From: UBA10183 sp041653835
GTDB taxonomy: Bacteria; Omnitrophota; Gorgyraeia; Gorgyraeales; Gorgyraeaceae
Reading direction: 5' to 3'
DNA: 64,000 nt
Assembly (NCBI GenBank): GCA_041653835.1
Contig: JBAZEP010000003.1
Span: forward strand, 1 to 64,000
The notes below the pieces were generated by a model. It had not been told where the DNA came from. It was given only the letters and a program-made list of their open reading frames with translations, and ran no database searches. The translations under genes and the position numbers were made by a program. This document shows positions 30,675-38,258 of the stretch, one piece after another. Numbering within the stretch: position 1 is the first letter of the stretch; each line of letters opens with the position of its first letter.

Positions 30675-31844
30675 TTACAATTGCTTCTTTTCCAGGAACG
30701 CCAGAGTTTCTATGTGAGGGGTATGGGGGAAAAAGTCAAAGGATTTGAGAGACTTTAAGGTGTATGACGCGTTCAGTATCTTTAAATCCCGGCTGAGGGT
30801 GGCGGGGTTGCAGGAAAGGTATAGTATCTTTTTTATGGGGCTGAGAAGGATCTGTTGGCAGAGCATATTATCCAGGCCTTTTCTCGGGGGATCTACTATT
30901 AGCGTATCGATACCGCGGGCCTGGGCGGAAAAGAATAACTTTTCGCAAGGGCCTTCGTAAATCCTGAAATTCCCGATCTTGTTAAGTTTCAGATTGCCCT
31001 TCAGGAAAGATATATTCGCGGGGTCGGATTCTATCCCGATAATTTCTTCAGCAAAATCACTTAACGATATCCCGAACGTGCCTATGCCGCAATAAAGGTC
31101 GGCTATAATTTCTTTTTTATCCCGGGACAGATATTTTCGCGTCTCTTTGAGGACGATATCGAGCATCGGGATGTTTATCTGAAAGAACGAACCAGGGCCT
31201 ATCCTGAAAGTTTTCCCTGAGATTGTTTCTTCGATATACGGTTTACCCTGTATATTTTCTATTTTTCCAGGAGCATATGCCGTGGCCATCGTGTCTTTTG
31301 TGGTATGACTTTCCCTTATCTCTATTTCCTCGATAGAATCTAAATTGTCTCTATTGATTTTTTCGATAACCGATACAAGAAGGCCGTTGACGTTACGGCT
31401 GACAAGAAGGCATTCGTTGCCCCATTCTATGAATTTATCCTGTGTTTCAGGCGCGTGATACGCGAGAGAAGCGCGCTTATCTTTCCGGATAACGCTCAGC
31501 CTGATCTTATTCCTGTATCCCCAGATCTCAGGAGAAGGCGTGATGGTAATGGGCATATCCGGAAAAATTTCTTTTAACTGCGATTCCTTGATAGAGAGCT
31601 GTGCTTTATAGTCAATATATTGATAAGGGCCGCATGATTTATAATGGCCGCAGCGGGGGACTGCCCTGAGGGGAGAAGGTTTTATTATTTTTACGGTCTT
31701 CGCCTCGATATAGTTTTTCTTTTCTTTGACAATTTTTGCTTCTACGATTTCATTCGGGAGCCCTTCATCCGTTAGTATAGTTTTATTGTTTAGGACAGCC
31801 AGACTTTTGCCTGGATAGATGATTTTTTGGATAGTTATTTCCAT
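30675..31844 (-). CDS. RlmD/TrmA-family RNA (uracil-C5)-methyltransferase
   Basis: 389 residues. A short TRAM-like N-terminus is followed by the methyltransferase: SFFQIN, IADLYCGIGTFGI (SAM loop), DPPRKGL, and SCNPATLSRDL with the nucleophilic Cys. The iron-sulfur segment at about residues 64-72 reads C-GHYKS-C-GPY: two of the three clustered Cys of RlmD remain and the third is Tyr, so the cluster may be lost or altered. Likely target is U in 23S rRNA or tRNA. Confidence 0.87.
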   Translation of the reverse strand: MEITIQKIIYPGKSLAVLNNKTILTDEGLPNEIVEAKIVKEKKNYIEAKTVKIIKPSPLRAVPRCGHYKSCGPYQYIDYKAQLSIKESQLKEIFPDMPITITPSPEIWGYRNKIRLSVIRKDKRASLAYHAPETQDKFIEWGNECLLVSRNVNGLLVSVIEKINRDNLDSIEEIEIRESHTTKDTMATAYAPGKIENIQGKPYIEETISGKTFRIGPGSFFQINIPMLDIVLKETRKYLSRDKKEIIADLYCGIGTFGISLSDFAEEIIGIESDPANISFLKGNLKLNKIGNFRIYEGPCEKLFFSAQARGIDTLIVDPPRKGLDNMLCQQILLSPIKKILYLSCNPATLSRDLKILNASYTLKSLKSFDFFPHTPHIETLAFLEKKQL

Positions 31845-31918
31845 AACTGTTTAATATACCATAATTTGCTTTTATATAGAATAGATATATAGTAGAATAG
31901 AAAAAAACGGAGGCGGAT

Positions 31919-32215
31919 ATGAAAAAATGTCCTTTTTGCGCGGAAGAGATACAAGATGATGCAATAAAATGCAGGTATTGTGGAGAAAACCTGGAGAAGA
32001 AAAAAGGCAAATGGTATTTTAGCATAACGACTTTTATCATAGCGCTTCTTTGCGTCGGGCCTTTTGCCCTGCCCCTATTATGGTTTAATCCGAAGTTTAC
32101 ACTGGTTAAGAAAATAGTCATAAGCGTCATAATCCTTATCCTGACCTATTTTTTAGCCGTTATGACGGCGCACAGCCTGACTTCTTTAAAGAATTATTAT
32201 CAGTTGGTGCAATGA
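31919..32215 (+). CDS. Zinc-ribbon membrane protein
   Basis: 98 residues. Residues 4-21 form a zinc ribbon (CPFC...CRYC); then two hydrophobic segments at about 33-55 and 64-86. GGAGGCGG precedes the start. Function unknown; many such short zinc-ribbon/TM proteins exist. It stands alone between the methyltransferase (divergent) and tRNA-Arg. Confidence 0.8.
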   Translation: MKKCPFCAEEIQDDAIKCRYCGENLEKKKGKWYFSITTFIIALLCVGPFALPLLWFNPKFTLVKKIVISVIILILTYFLAVMTAHSLTSLKNYYQLVQ

Positions 32216-32240
32216 GGAGCAAAGCGGCGAATAACTAATT

Positions 32241-32315
32241 GCGCCTGTGGCCTAATGGATAGGGCACCAGCCTCCGGAGCTGGTCGTGCAGGTTCGATTC
32301 CTGCCAGGCGCACCA
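32241..32315 (+). tRNA. tRNA-Arg(CCG)
   Basis: 75 nt cloverleaf: acceptor GCGCCTG/CAGGCGC, anticodon stem CCAGC/GCTGG with loop CTCCGGA (anticodon CCG, reading CGG), T loop TTCGATT, and encoded CCA. Its 3' 23 bases, with the following ATG, are repeated at 32432-32454. Confidence 0.95.
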
Positions 32316-32346
32316 TGTAAGCTATGCATGCAGTGGCTGGAATAAC

Positions 32347-32454
32347 GCAGGAATCGAAGGGAGACTGATAGATGCGACAAACAGGAGCATCTGCTTATCA
32401 GTCGAGTGGCCGACCCGCCGCAGGCGGGCGCCGATTCCTGCCAGGCGCACCATG
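32347..32454 (+). other. tRNA-nested structured element, copy A (next to tRNA-Arg)
   Basis: It starts with GCAGGAATCG, the reverse complement of the tRNA T-arm part CGATTCCTGC, and ends with a direct copy of the tRNA 3' end (CGATTCCTGC...CACCA, 32432-32451). Between lie a hairpin (ACTGATA-GATGC / GCATC-bulge-TATCAGT, loop GACAAACAGGA) and CGAGTGGCCGACCCG-hairpin-CGGGCGCC. Copy B at 46992-47109 shares the conserved words and the same stem layout. Not a family I can name. Confidence 0.75.
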
Positions 32455-32469
32455 AAGGAGAATTCTCAA

Positions 32470-33942
32470 ATGCAATATATACTCTCCATCGACCAGGGCA
32501 CGACGGGAAGCAGGGCTGTTATTTATGATAAGCGCGGCAGGATAATAACAAGCGCGTACGAAGAATTCCCGCAGTATTTTCCAAAACCCGGATGGGTAGA
32601 ACATGACCCTGAAGAGATATGGAAAAGCGTTAATAATTCTATCCAGAAAGTACTCAAAAAAATTCCAGCGGACAATATCAAAGGTATCGGCATTACAAAC
32701 CAGAGGGAAACAACGGTTTTATGGGACAGGGAATCCGGCAAGCCTGTTTATAACGCTATTGTATGGCAGTGCAGACGGACGGCTTCGAGATGCGAGGGGT
32801 TGAAAAGAAAAAGCGCCTTTTTCAGGAAAAAGACAGGCCTCCCCGTAGACGCGTATTTTTCGGCAACCAAGATAGAGTGGATATTAAAGAATGTAAAAGG
32901 GGTTTCGGAAAAAGCCAGGGCAGGGAAAATATTATTCGGCACGACCGACAGCTGGCTCTTGTGGAAACTTACCGGCGGAAAAGCCCACGCGACTGATTAC
33001 ACCAACGCGTCCCGCACAATGCTTTTCAATATCAAGGAGATGAAGTGGGACGCTGGAATATTAAGAGAATTTGAAATCCCGAAGCAGATCCTGCCCGAAG
33101 TCAAAAGCTCATCGGGCATCTTCGGTTATACTGTAAGAACGGGAAGGCTCTTGGCCGGCATTCCCATATCGGGCATTGCCGGGGACCAGCAGGCGGCTTT
33201 GTTCGGCCAGGCATGCTTTGAGCCGGGCACCATGAAAAATACATACGGGACAGGATGTTTTATTTTGTTGAATACAGGCGCCAGAAGGATTATTTCGAAA
33301 TACGGGCTTATCACTACCCTTGGATGCGGAAATAACGGGAAGCCTGTCTATGTATTGGAAGGGTCAGTATTTATCGCGGGCGCGGCCATACACTGGATCA
33401 GGGACGGGCTTAAGCTTTTATCATGCGGATGCGAGTCCGAAAAGATGGCGCTTTCAGTCAAGGATAACGCGGGCGTTTATTTTGTGCCCGCTCTTACAGG
33501 GCTCGGCGCGCCTTATTGGGACCAGGACGCGCGCGGCGCCATATTCGGGATCACAAGAGGCACCAACGGGAATCATATTGTGAGAGCGGCGCTCGAAGCG
33601 ATGTGTTATCAGACCCGCGATGTCCTGGAAGCCATGCGTAAAGATTCAGGGTTAAAAATAAAAAGCCTTAAGATAGACGGCGGCGCGTCCGCGAATGATT
33701 TTCTGTGCAGGTTCCAGGCGGATATACTGAGGATCAATGTAGTGAAGCCCAGGGTAACGGAAACTACGTCCCTGGGCGCGGCGTATCTTGCGGGCCTCGC
33801 GCTTGGATATTGGAAAGATACCAGCGAGATCAAGAGACTCTGGAAAAAAGACAGGGTTTTCATGCCTGAAATGTCAGGGGAAAAAGCGGATTCCCTATAT
33901 AAAGGCTGGCTTGACGCTGTCAGGCGCACGCTTACTAGATGA
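32470..33942 (+). CDS. glpK: Glycerol kinase
   Basis: 490 residues from the ATG at 32470; AAGGAG (32455-32460) comes directly after the duplicated tRNA end, and the ATG at 32452 belongs to that repeat. FGGY-kinase signatures: SIDQGTTGSRAVIYD, WVEHDPEEIW, TNQRETTVLWD, and GLGAPYWDQDARGAIFGI (in parts). It phosphorylates glycerol to sn-glycerol-3-phosphate. It overlaps the dehydrogenase gene that follows by 4 bp, forming a glycerol-use operon. Confidence 0.95.
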   Translation: MQYILSIDQGTTGSRAVIYDKRGRIITSAYEEFPQYFPKPGWVEHDPEEIWKSVNNSIQKVLKKIPADNIKGIGITNQRETTVLWDRESGKPVYNAIVWQCRRTASRCEGLKRKSAFFRKKTGLPVDAYFSATKIEWILKNVKGVSEKARAGKILFGTTDSWLLWKLTGGKAHATDYTNASRTMLFNIKEMKWDAGILREFEIPKQILPEVKSSSGIFGYTVRTGRLLAGIPISGIAGDQQAALFGQACFEPGTMKNTYGTGCFILLNTGARRIISKYGLITTLGCGNNGKPVYVLEGSVFIAGAAIHWIRDGLKLLSCGCESEKMALSVKDNAGVYFVPALTGLGAPYWDQDARGAIFGITRGTNGNHIVRAALEAMCYQTRDVLEAMRKDSGLKIKSLKIDGGASANDFLCRFQADILRINVVKPRVTETTSLGAAYLAGLALGYWKDTSEIKRLWKKDRVFMPEMSGEKADSLYKGWLDAVRRTLTR

Positions 33943-35378
33943 AGACATACGATGTAACGATAATCGGCGCGGGCGTGATCGGCACATCTATAGCCAGGGA
34001 ACTCTCCCGCTATAAATTAACCGTCGCGCTTATTGAAAAAGAAGAAGAACCTGCCTTTGGGGTCTCAAAATCGAATTCAGGCATTATCCATCCCGGGACG
34101 CAAAATCCTTCGCGTTCTTTAAAGGGAAAACTTTGCGTCAGCGGAAATTTTCTTATCAGGAGGATATCAAAAGAATTAGGATTGGATTTCAAGGAGACCG
34201 GAGAATTAATAACGGCGTTTGACGAACCCGAGGCAAGAGAACTCCTGCGGATAAAAAAAGAAGCCGAGCTCCTCGGCGTGGCGGGACTGAAGATCGTTGA
34301 CAGGGCGTGGCTCAGTGACAATGAGCCCAACCTGAATAAAGAAGCCTTTCGCGCGCTTTACGCGCCCTCAGCCGGGATAATAAGCCCTTACAGGCTTGTG
34401 TATACCCTGGCTGAAAACGCTGTTCGTAACGGCGTTGATATTTATACCGGCGCCACGGTAGAAAATATAATACGCGCAGGAAATGGTTTTGAGATAAATA
34501 CCCCAAAGGTTTCCATCAGGTCCAGATATGTGGTTAATTCAGCGGGCTTGTTCGCGGATAAGATATCCGGCATGCTCGGGATAAATGATTTCAAGATCAT
34601 GCCGCGTAAAGGCGAGGAGTTTATCCTGGACAAGAAAAAAGAAAATATCACAAGGCACCTTATTTTCCCTTTGCCGTCTAGGGTATCGAAAGGCGTTTTG
34701 ATAATAAGGACCGCGGACGGCAACCCCATGATAGGGCCTACCGCGGAAGATATCGATGACAAAGAAGACGTTTCTACCTCAGACGCGGGTTTCAGCAAAG
34801 TCCTGTCGGCTGCCAGGCGGCTGGTGCCGTCGATAAACGATAAGGATATAATAGCTTATTTCGCGGGCTTAAGGCCTGTAGCGGGAGATGATTTTATCAT
34901 AAGGAACGAGGCTAAAGCAAAAGGATTTATAAATACCGCGGGTATCCAATCCCCCGGCCTGACAGCCGCTTCCGCTATAGCGCTTATGGTCGCGGGCATA
35001 CTCAGGGATAACGGCCTCGCGCTCAAAAAGAAATTGATATTCCGCGGCCATCGGAGAAAAACGGTCCATCTGCACGACATACCGTTTTCAAAAACAAAAC
35101 ACCTTATAAAAAAAGATCCCGCTTACGGTGACATTGTCTGCAGGTGCGAGATGGTTTCCGCGAAAGAGATCAGGGATGCCGTGAAGCAGGGAGCAAGGAC
35201 AATGGATGGGATAAAGTTCAGGACGCGCGCGCAGGCTGGAAGATGCCACGGCGCGTTTTGCACAAGCCGGATAATGAAGCTCCTTGCCGAAGAAACAAAA
35301 ACACCCATTACCGCCATAACAAAAAGAGGTAAAGGGTCGGAGATAGTAAAAATGAATAGAGGTTCAGCGGATGATTAA
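33939..35378 (+). CDS. glpA: FAD-dependent glycerol-3-phosphate dehydrogenase, GlpA type
   Basis: 479 residues. N-terminal FAD loop IIGAGVIGTSIARELS; a DAO-type oxidoreductase body; C-terminal BFD-like [2Fe-2S] domain with CRCE (about 401-404) and RCHGAFC (about 432-438). This layout is that of anaerobic GlpA and related 2-hydroxyacid oxidases. It would oxidise glycerol-3-phosphate to dihydroxyacetone phosphate with the two small partners downstream. Confidence 0.88.
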   Translation: MKTYDVTIIGAGVIGTSIARELSRYKLTVALIEKEEEPAFGVSKSNSGIIHPGTQNPSRSLKGKLCVSGNFLIRRISKELGLDFKETGELITAFDEPEARELLRIKKEAELLGVAGLKIVDRAWLSDNEPNLNKEAFRALYAPSAGIISPYRLVYTLAENAVRNGVDIYTGATVENIIRAGNGFEINTPKVSIRSRYVVNSAGLFADKISGMLGINDFKIMPRKGEEFILDKKKENITRHLIFPLPSRVSKGVLIIRTADGNPMIGPTAEDIDDKEDVSTSDAGFSKVLSAARRLVPSINDKDIIAYFAGLRPVAGDDFIIRNEAKAKGFINTAGIQSPGLTAASAIALMVAGILRDNGLALKKKLIFRGHRRKTVHLHDIPFSKTKHLIKKDPAYGDIVCRCEMVSAKEIRDAVKQGARTMDGIKFRTRAQAGRCHGAFCTSRIMKLLAEETKTPITAITKRGKGSEIVKMNRGSADD

Positions 35379-36312
35379 GCGGGATTTGATTATAGTCGGA
35401 GGAGGGCCGGCAGGCATGGCCGCGGCGATCTCGGCACACGAGAGCGGCGTAAAGGATATACTGCTTATCGAGAGAGACCAGTATCTCGGCGGGATATTGA
35501 ACCAGTGTATCCATACCGGGTTTGGCTTGAGTTATTTTAAAGAGGTTTTGACCGGCCCCGAATACGCGGCGCGATTTATCAAAAAGATCGAAGATATGGA
35601 TGGGATAGATATCAGTTTGAGATCAATCGCGGTTAAGCTGACTTCGGATAACGTACTTACATTCCTGAAGCCCGGCAGGCTGGAAGAAGTAAAGGCAAAA
35701 GCGATCATCATGGCAACGGGCTGCAGGGAAAAAACAAGGGAGATGGTCCATATACAGGGTACAAGGCCGGCGGGTATTTTTTCAGCGGGCCTGGCGCAAA
35801 AATTAATGAACATAGAAGGCCTCCTGCCAGGCAGGGAAATAGTGATCGTGGGATCCGGGGATATAGGGCTTATTATGGCGAGAAGGTTTACGCTGGAAGG
35901 GGCGAAGGTAAAGGCTATCATAGAGATACGCAAAGAGACCAGGGGGCTTTTGCGCAACATGGCGCAGTGCGTGGAAGATTTTGACATACCTGTTTATTTT
36001 AATCATAAAATTTCCAGGATTTACGGAAAAGACAGGGTGGAAAAAGTAAGCGTGATAAAAGTAGACGCGGATTCCAGTGAAATACCCGGCTCTCTGTTCG
36101 AGATAAAATGCGATACCGTGCTCGTATCTGTGGGGCTTATACCCGAGAACGAGCTTATAGAAGCCGCCGGGGTAAGGATAGAGGGGGACAGGACCTCGGC
36201 GCCCGGGATTTTTGTATGCGGGAATTCATTTAAGATATATGATATAGTGGATTCCGTGACCGAGGACAGTTTTTTGGCGGGCAAACTCGCCGCAGATTAT
36301 ATCCTAAAGTAA
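35371..36312 (+). CDS. FAD/NAD-binding oxidoreductase, GlpA partner (GlpB-like role)
   Basis: 313 residues, overlapping glpA by 8 bp. FAD loop IVGGGPAGMAAAISA, NAD loop IVGSGDIGLIMARRF and a C-terminal TVLVSVGLIPENEL / GIFVCGNSF typical of the pyridine nucleotide-disulfide family, but no redox-active CxxC. In many anaerobes such a gene sits between glpA and a DUF1667 gene and forms a three-subunit dehydrogenase. Confidence 0.87.
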   Translation: MIKRDLIIVGGGPAGMAAAISAHESGVKDILLIERDQYLGGILNQCIHTGFGLSYFKEVLTGPEYAARFIKKIEDMDGIDISLRSIAVKLTSDNVLTFLKPGRLEEVKAKAIIMATGCREKTREMVHIQGTRPAGIFSAGLAQKLMNIEGLLPGREIVIVGSGDIGLIMARRFTLEGAKVKAIIEIRKETRGLLRNMAQCVEDFDIPVYFNHKISRIYGKDRVEKVSVIKVDADSSEIPGSLFEIKCDTVLVSVGLIPENELIEAAGVRIEGDRTSAPGIFVCGNSFKIYDIVDSVTEDSFLAGKLAADYILK

Positions 36313-36345
36313 GATTTAAGACAATGTCTTAAATCTTACTTTAGG
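36303..36345. repeat. 43-bp near-loopless palindrome at a gene end (family copy 3)
   Basis: Two 21-bp arms around an A; core ATTTAAGACA-A-TGTCTTAAAT. The left arm includes the last two codons and stop of the preceding gene (CTAAAGTAA). The DUF1667 gene starts 13 bp after it. Confidence 0.9.
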
Positions 36346-36357
36346 TAGGGAAAGAAT

Positions 36358-36717
36358 ATGACAACAAAAAAAATTACATGCATAGAATGCCCTAAGGGAT
36401 GCGTGTTGGGCGTAGATATAGAGAATTGCAGGGTAGTAAAGGTCACGGGAAACGAATGCCCTAAAGGCGAAAAATACGCTGTTTCCGAGGCTGAGAATCC
36501 CATGAGGATACTGACTGCCGTTGTCCGGGCCGCCGGTCTGGAATTAAAGATGATACCTGTAAGGACAGACAGGCCCATACCGAGATCCAGGATATTCGAG
36601 GCAATGGATGAGATCAAAAAACTCAAAGTAAACGGCCCATTAAATACAGGCGATGTTATTGTTAAGAATTTTATGGGCTTAGACGCGGATCTTATCGCTA
36701 CGAGGAAAGTAAAATGA
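36358..36717 (+). CDS. DUF1667 family protein, GlpABC-type dehydrogenase subunit
   Basis: 119 residues. An N-terminal cluster-like CIECPKGC and later GNECPKG provide four cysteines, followed by the PIPRSRIFEAMDEI stretch. DUF1667 proteins are found with GlpA-like and FAD/NAD subunits, as here, and are taken to carry a cofactor or bind FeS. It overlaps the Nudix gene by 4 bp. Confidence 0.87.
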   Translation: MTTKKITCIECPKGCVLGVDIENCRVVKVTGNECPKGEKYAVSEAENPMRILTAVVRAAGLELKMIPVRTDRPIPRSRIFEAMDEIKKLKVNGPLNTGDVIVKNFMGLDADLIATRKVK

Positions 36718-37151
36718 ATAAAGAGTTTTCCGCCGGAGCTGTTATTTTCAAAAGAGAGGCAGGCGATATATTATTCCTTGTTGTATACAGCGCCAGGAAT
36801 AAGATATGGGGCTTTCCGAAGGGCCATATAGAGGCGGGCGAGACGGCGGAAGAGGCGGCTATGAGGGAGATAAAAGAAGAGACCGGGCTCAAAGATTTAA
36901 AATTTACGGAAGGGTTCGAAGGAAAGGTCGTGTACGAGACAATAAGCAAAAGGCCGCCATTTGAAGGCGAAAGGATAAAAAAATACGTGACATATTTTTT
37001 GTGCGGGATACAAAATAAGGATATAATAACGGATGGCGCTGAAATAACAGATTTCAGGTTCGCGCCTTTAAACGAGGCAATCGGGCTTATCGGGTTCACG
37101 GACCTGGGCGGCATATTAAGGAGCGCTTATGATTTTTTGCAAAAGGCATAA
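36714..37151 (+). CDS. Nudix hydrolase
   Basis: 145 residues. The Nudix box is complete: G-HIEAG-E-TAEEAAM-REIKEETGL. The short length and N-terminal FSAGAVIF resemble Ap4A or general (d)NTP-pyrophosphohydrolases. ATGA overlap with the DUF1667 gene. Confidence 0.9.
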   Translation: MNKEFSAGAVIFKREAGDILFLVVYSARNKIWGFPKGHIEAGETAEEAAMREIKEETGLKDLKFTEGFEGKVVYETISKRPPFEGERIKKYVTYFLCGIQNKDIITDGAEITDFRFAPLNEAIGLIGFTDLGGILRSAYDFLQKA

Positions 37152-37710
37152 GTTTTTGATACTGGTCTTATCCGTTGTGTTTATGGGAGGATGTTCTGTC
37201 GCCCATGTGGCAGGGACCGCTGTAGGCGTGGCAGGCAAAACAGTTTATACGACAGCCAGGATTGTATGCAAGACCGCAGAACTCACCGGCAAAGGCGCCA
37301 AGACAGTGGTCAACATGGCGTCCGGCAGGCATATAGTAAGGCTTGCCAGGCGCGGGACCAGCCTTACGACGGGTGTCCTGCTGAACAGAAGGGTCATGAC
37401 GGATCTGATAATCGATACAGGAGCGGGCGAAACTGTAATATCCGCCGCGATTGCCAGAAAATTAGGAATACGCCTTAATAACTGCCGGACCGTACAGTGC
37501 CAGGTGGCTGACGGCCGCACAGTGAACGGCAGGCAGGTAAATATAAGGGAAGTAAAGGTGGGAGGGGCAAGGGTCTCTAATGTACAGGCTGTTGTGCTGG
37601 ATTCCGAGGAAATGGGCAATGCCCCCGGCCTATTGGGAATGTCCTTTTTAGATAATTTCGTGTTCAAGATAGATACAGAGAAGCAGCTGCTGGTCCTTCA
37701 GAAAAGATAA
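37129..37710 (+). CDS. Lipoprotein with retropepsin-like aspartic protease domain
   Basis: 193 residues. N-terminal hydrophobic stretch with lipobox MGGC (Cys at about 22). A small helical region is followed by the aspartic protease motif IDTGAGETVISAAIARKLGI (about 103-121) and VLLNRRVMTDL before it; the flap-like G-LLGMSFLD is near the end. One active Asp per chain, so a retropepsin-like dimer anchored to a membrane. It overlaps the Nudix gene by 23 bp. Confidence 0.8.
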   Translation: MIFCKRHKFLILVLSVVFMGGCSVAHVAGTAVGVAGKTVYTTARIVCKTAELTGKGAKTVVNMASGRHIVRLARRGTSLTTGVLLNRRVMTDLIIDTGAGETVISAAIARKLGIRLNNCRTVQCQVADGRTVNGRQVNIREVKVGGARVSNVQAVVLDSEEMGNAPGLLGMSFLDNFVFKIDTEKQLLVLQKR

Positions 37711-37727
37711 TAAATCACACCAAGTTC

Positions 37728-37755
37728 TTGACTCTTCCTTTAAATATGGTATATT
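37728..37755 (+). promoter_or_regulatory. Promoter of the marR-efflux operon
   Basis: TTGACT at 37728-37733, a 16-bp spacer and TATATT at 37750-37755, followed by the operator palindrome. Confidence 0.65.
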
Positions 37756-37790
37756 AATAGTAGTTGATAGTTAACTACCATTAACTATTA
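37755..37790. promoter_or_regulatory. MarR operator candidate
   Basis: Perfect TAGTTAACTA at 37768-37777 in the centre of an imperfect 36-bp palindrome (TAATAGT at the left end, ACTATTA at the right). It lies between the -10 box and the ribosome site, where a repressor such as the MarR protein encoded next would block transcription. Confidence 0.6.
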
Positions 37791-37802
37791 AGGAGGTTTA
37801 TT

Positions 37803-38258
37803 ATGAAGGTTTCCCTGCAGGATTTTTCCGAGCGCATAAACGACATTTTACCGATAATCATAAAAGAATTCACAAAACGCCAGCTCAACGAACTTTCCAA
37901 AGGCAGGATCACGCTTCCTCAGTTCCTGATACTTGATTTCCTGGAAAGGAACGGGGAAGCGAAAATGAGCGCGCTGGCGCGTTTTATGTCCGTAAGCACC
38001 GCGGCAATGACAGGCACGATAGACAGGCTTGTGAAACACGGGTGCGTCACAAGAGACTCGGAAAATTCCGACAGGCGTATAGTAAAGATCAGGCTCATGC
38101 CGAAAGGGTCGAGCATCATAAAAAAAATAAACAGCCAGCGCAGGCACATGATCATCGATGTGTTCGGCAGGGTTTCGGAGCGCGACAGGTCGGACTACCT
38201 CAGGATCTTGACCAATATAAAAGAAGTATTATCCGAGAAAAATTATAAGGTAACATGA
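37803..38258 (+). CDS. MarR-family transcriptional regulator
   Basis: 151 residues with a winged HTH: LSKGRITLPQFLILDFLERNG, MSALARFMSVSTAAMTGTIDRLV, DRRIVKIRLMPKG (in parts). It probably represses its own operon and the efflux genes downstream, released by small toxic molecules. AAGGAGG precedes the start; the stop overlaps tolC by 4 bp. Confidence 0.9.
   Translation: MKVSLQDFSERINDILPIIIKEFTKRQLNELSKGRITLPQFLILDFLERNGEAKMSALARFMSVSTAAMTGTIDRLVKHGCVTRDSENSDRRIVKIRLMPKGSSIIKKINSQRRHMIIDVFGRVSERDRSDYLRILTNIKEVLSEKNYKVT

Noticed and set aside
32432..32454. A second tRNA at the duplicated tRNA-Arg end
   Set aside because: Only the 3' 20 bases plus flank are repeated; no acceptor 5' strand, D arm or anticodon arm is present.
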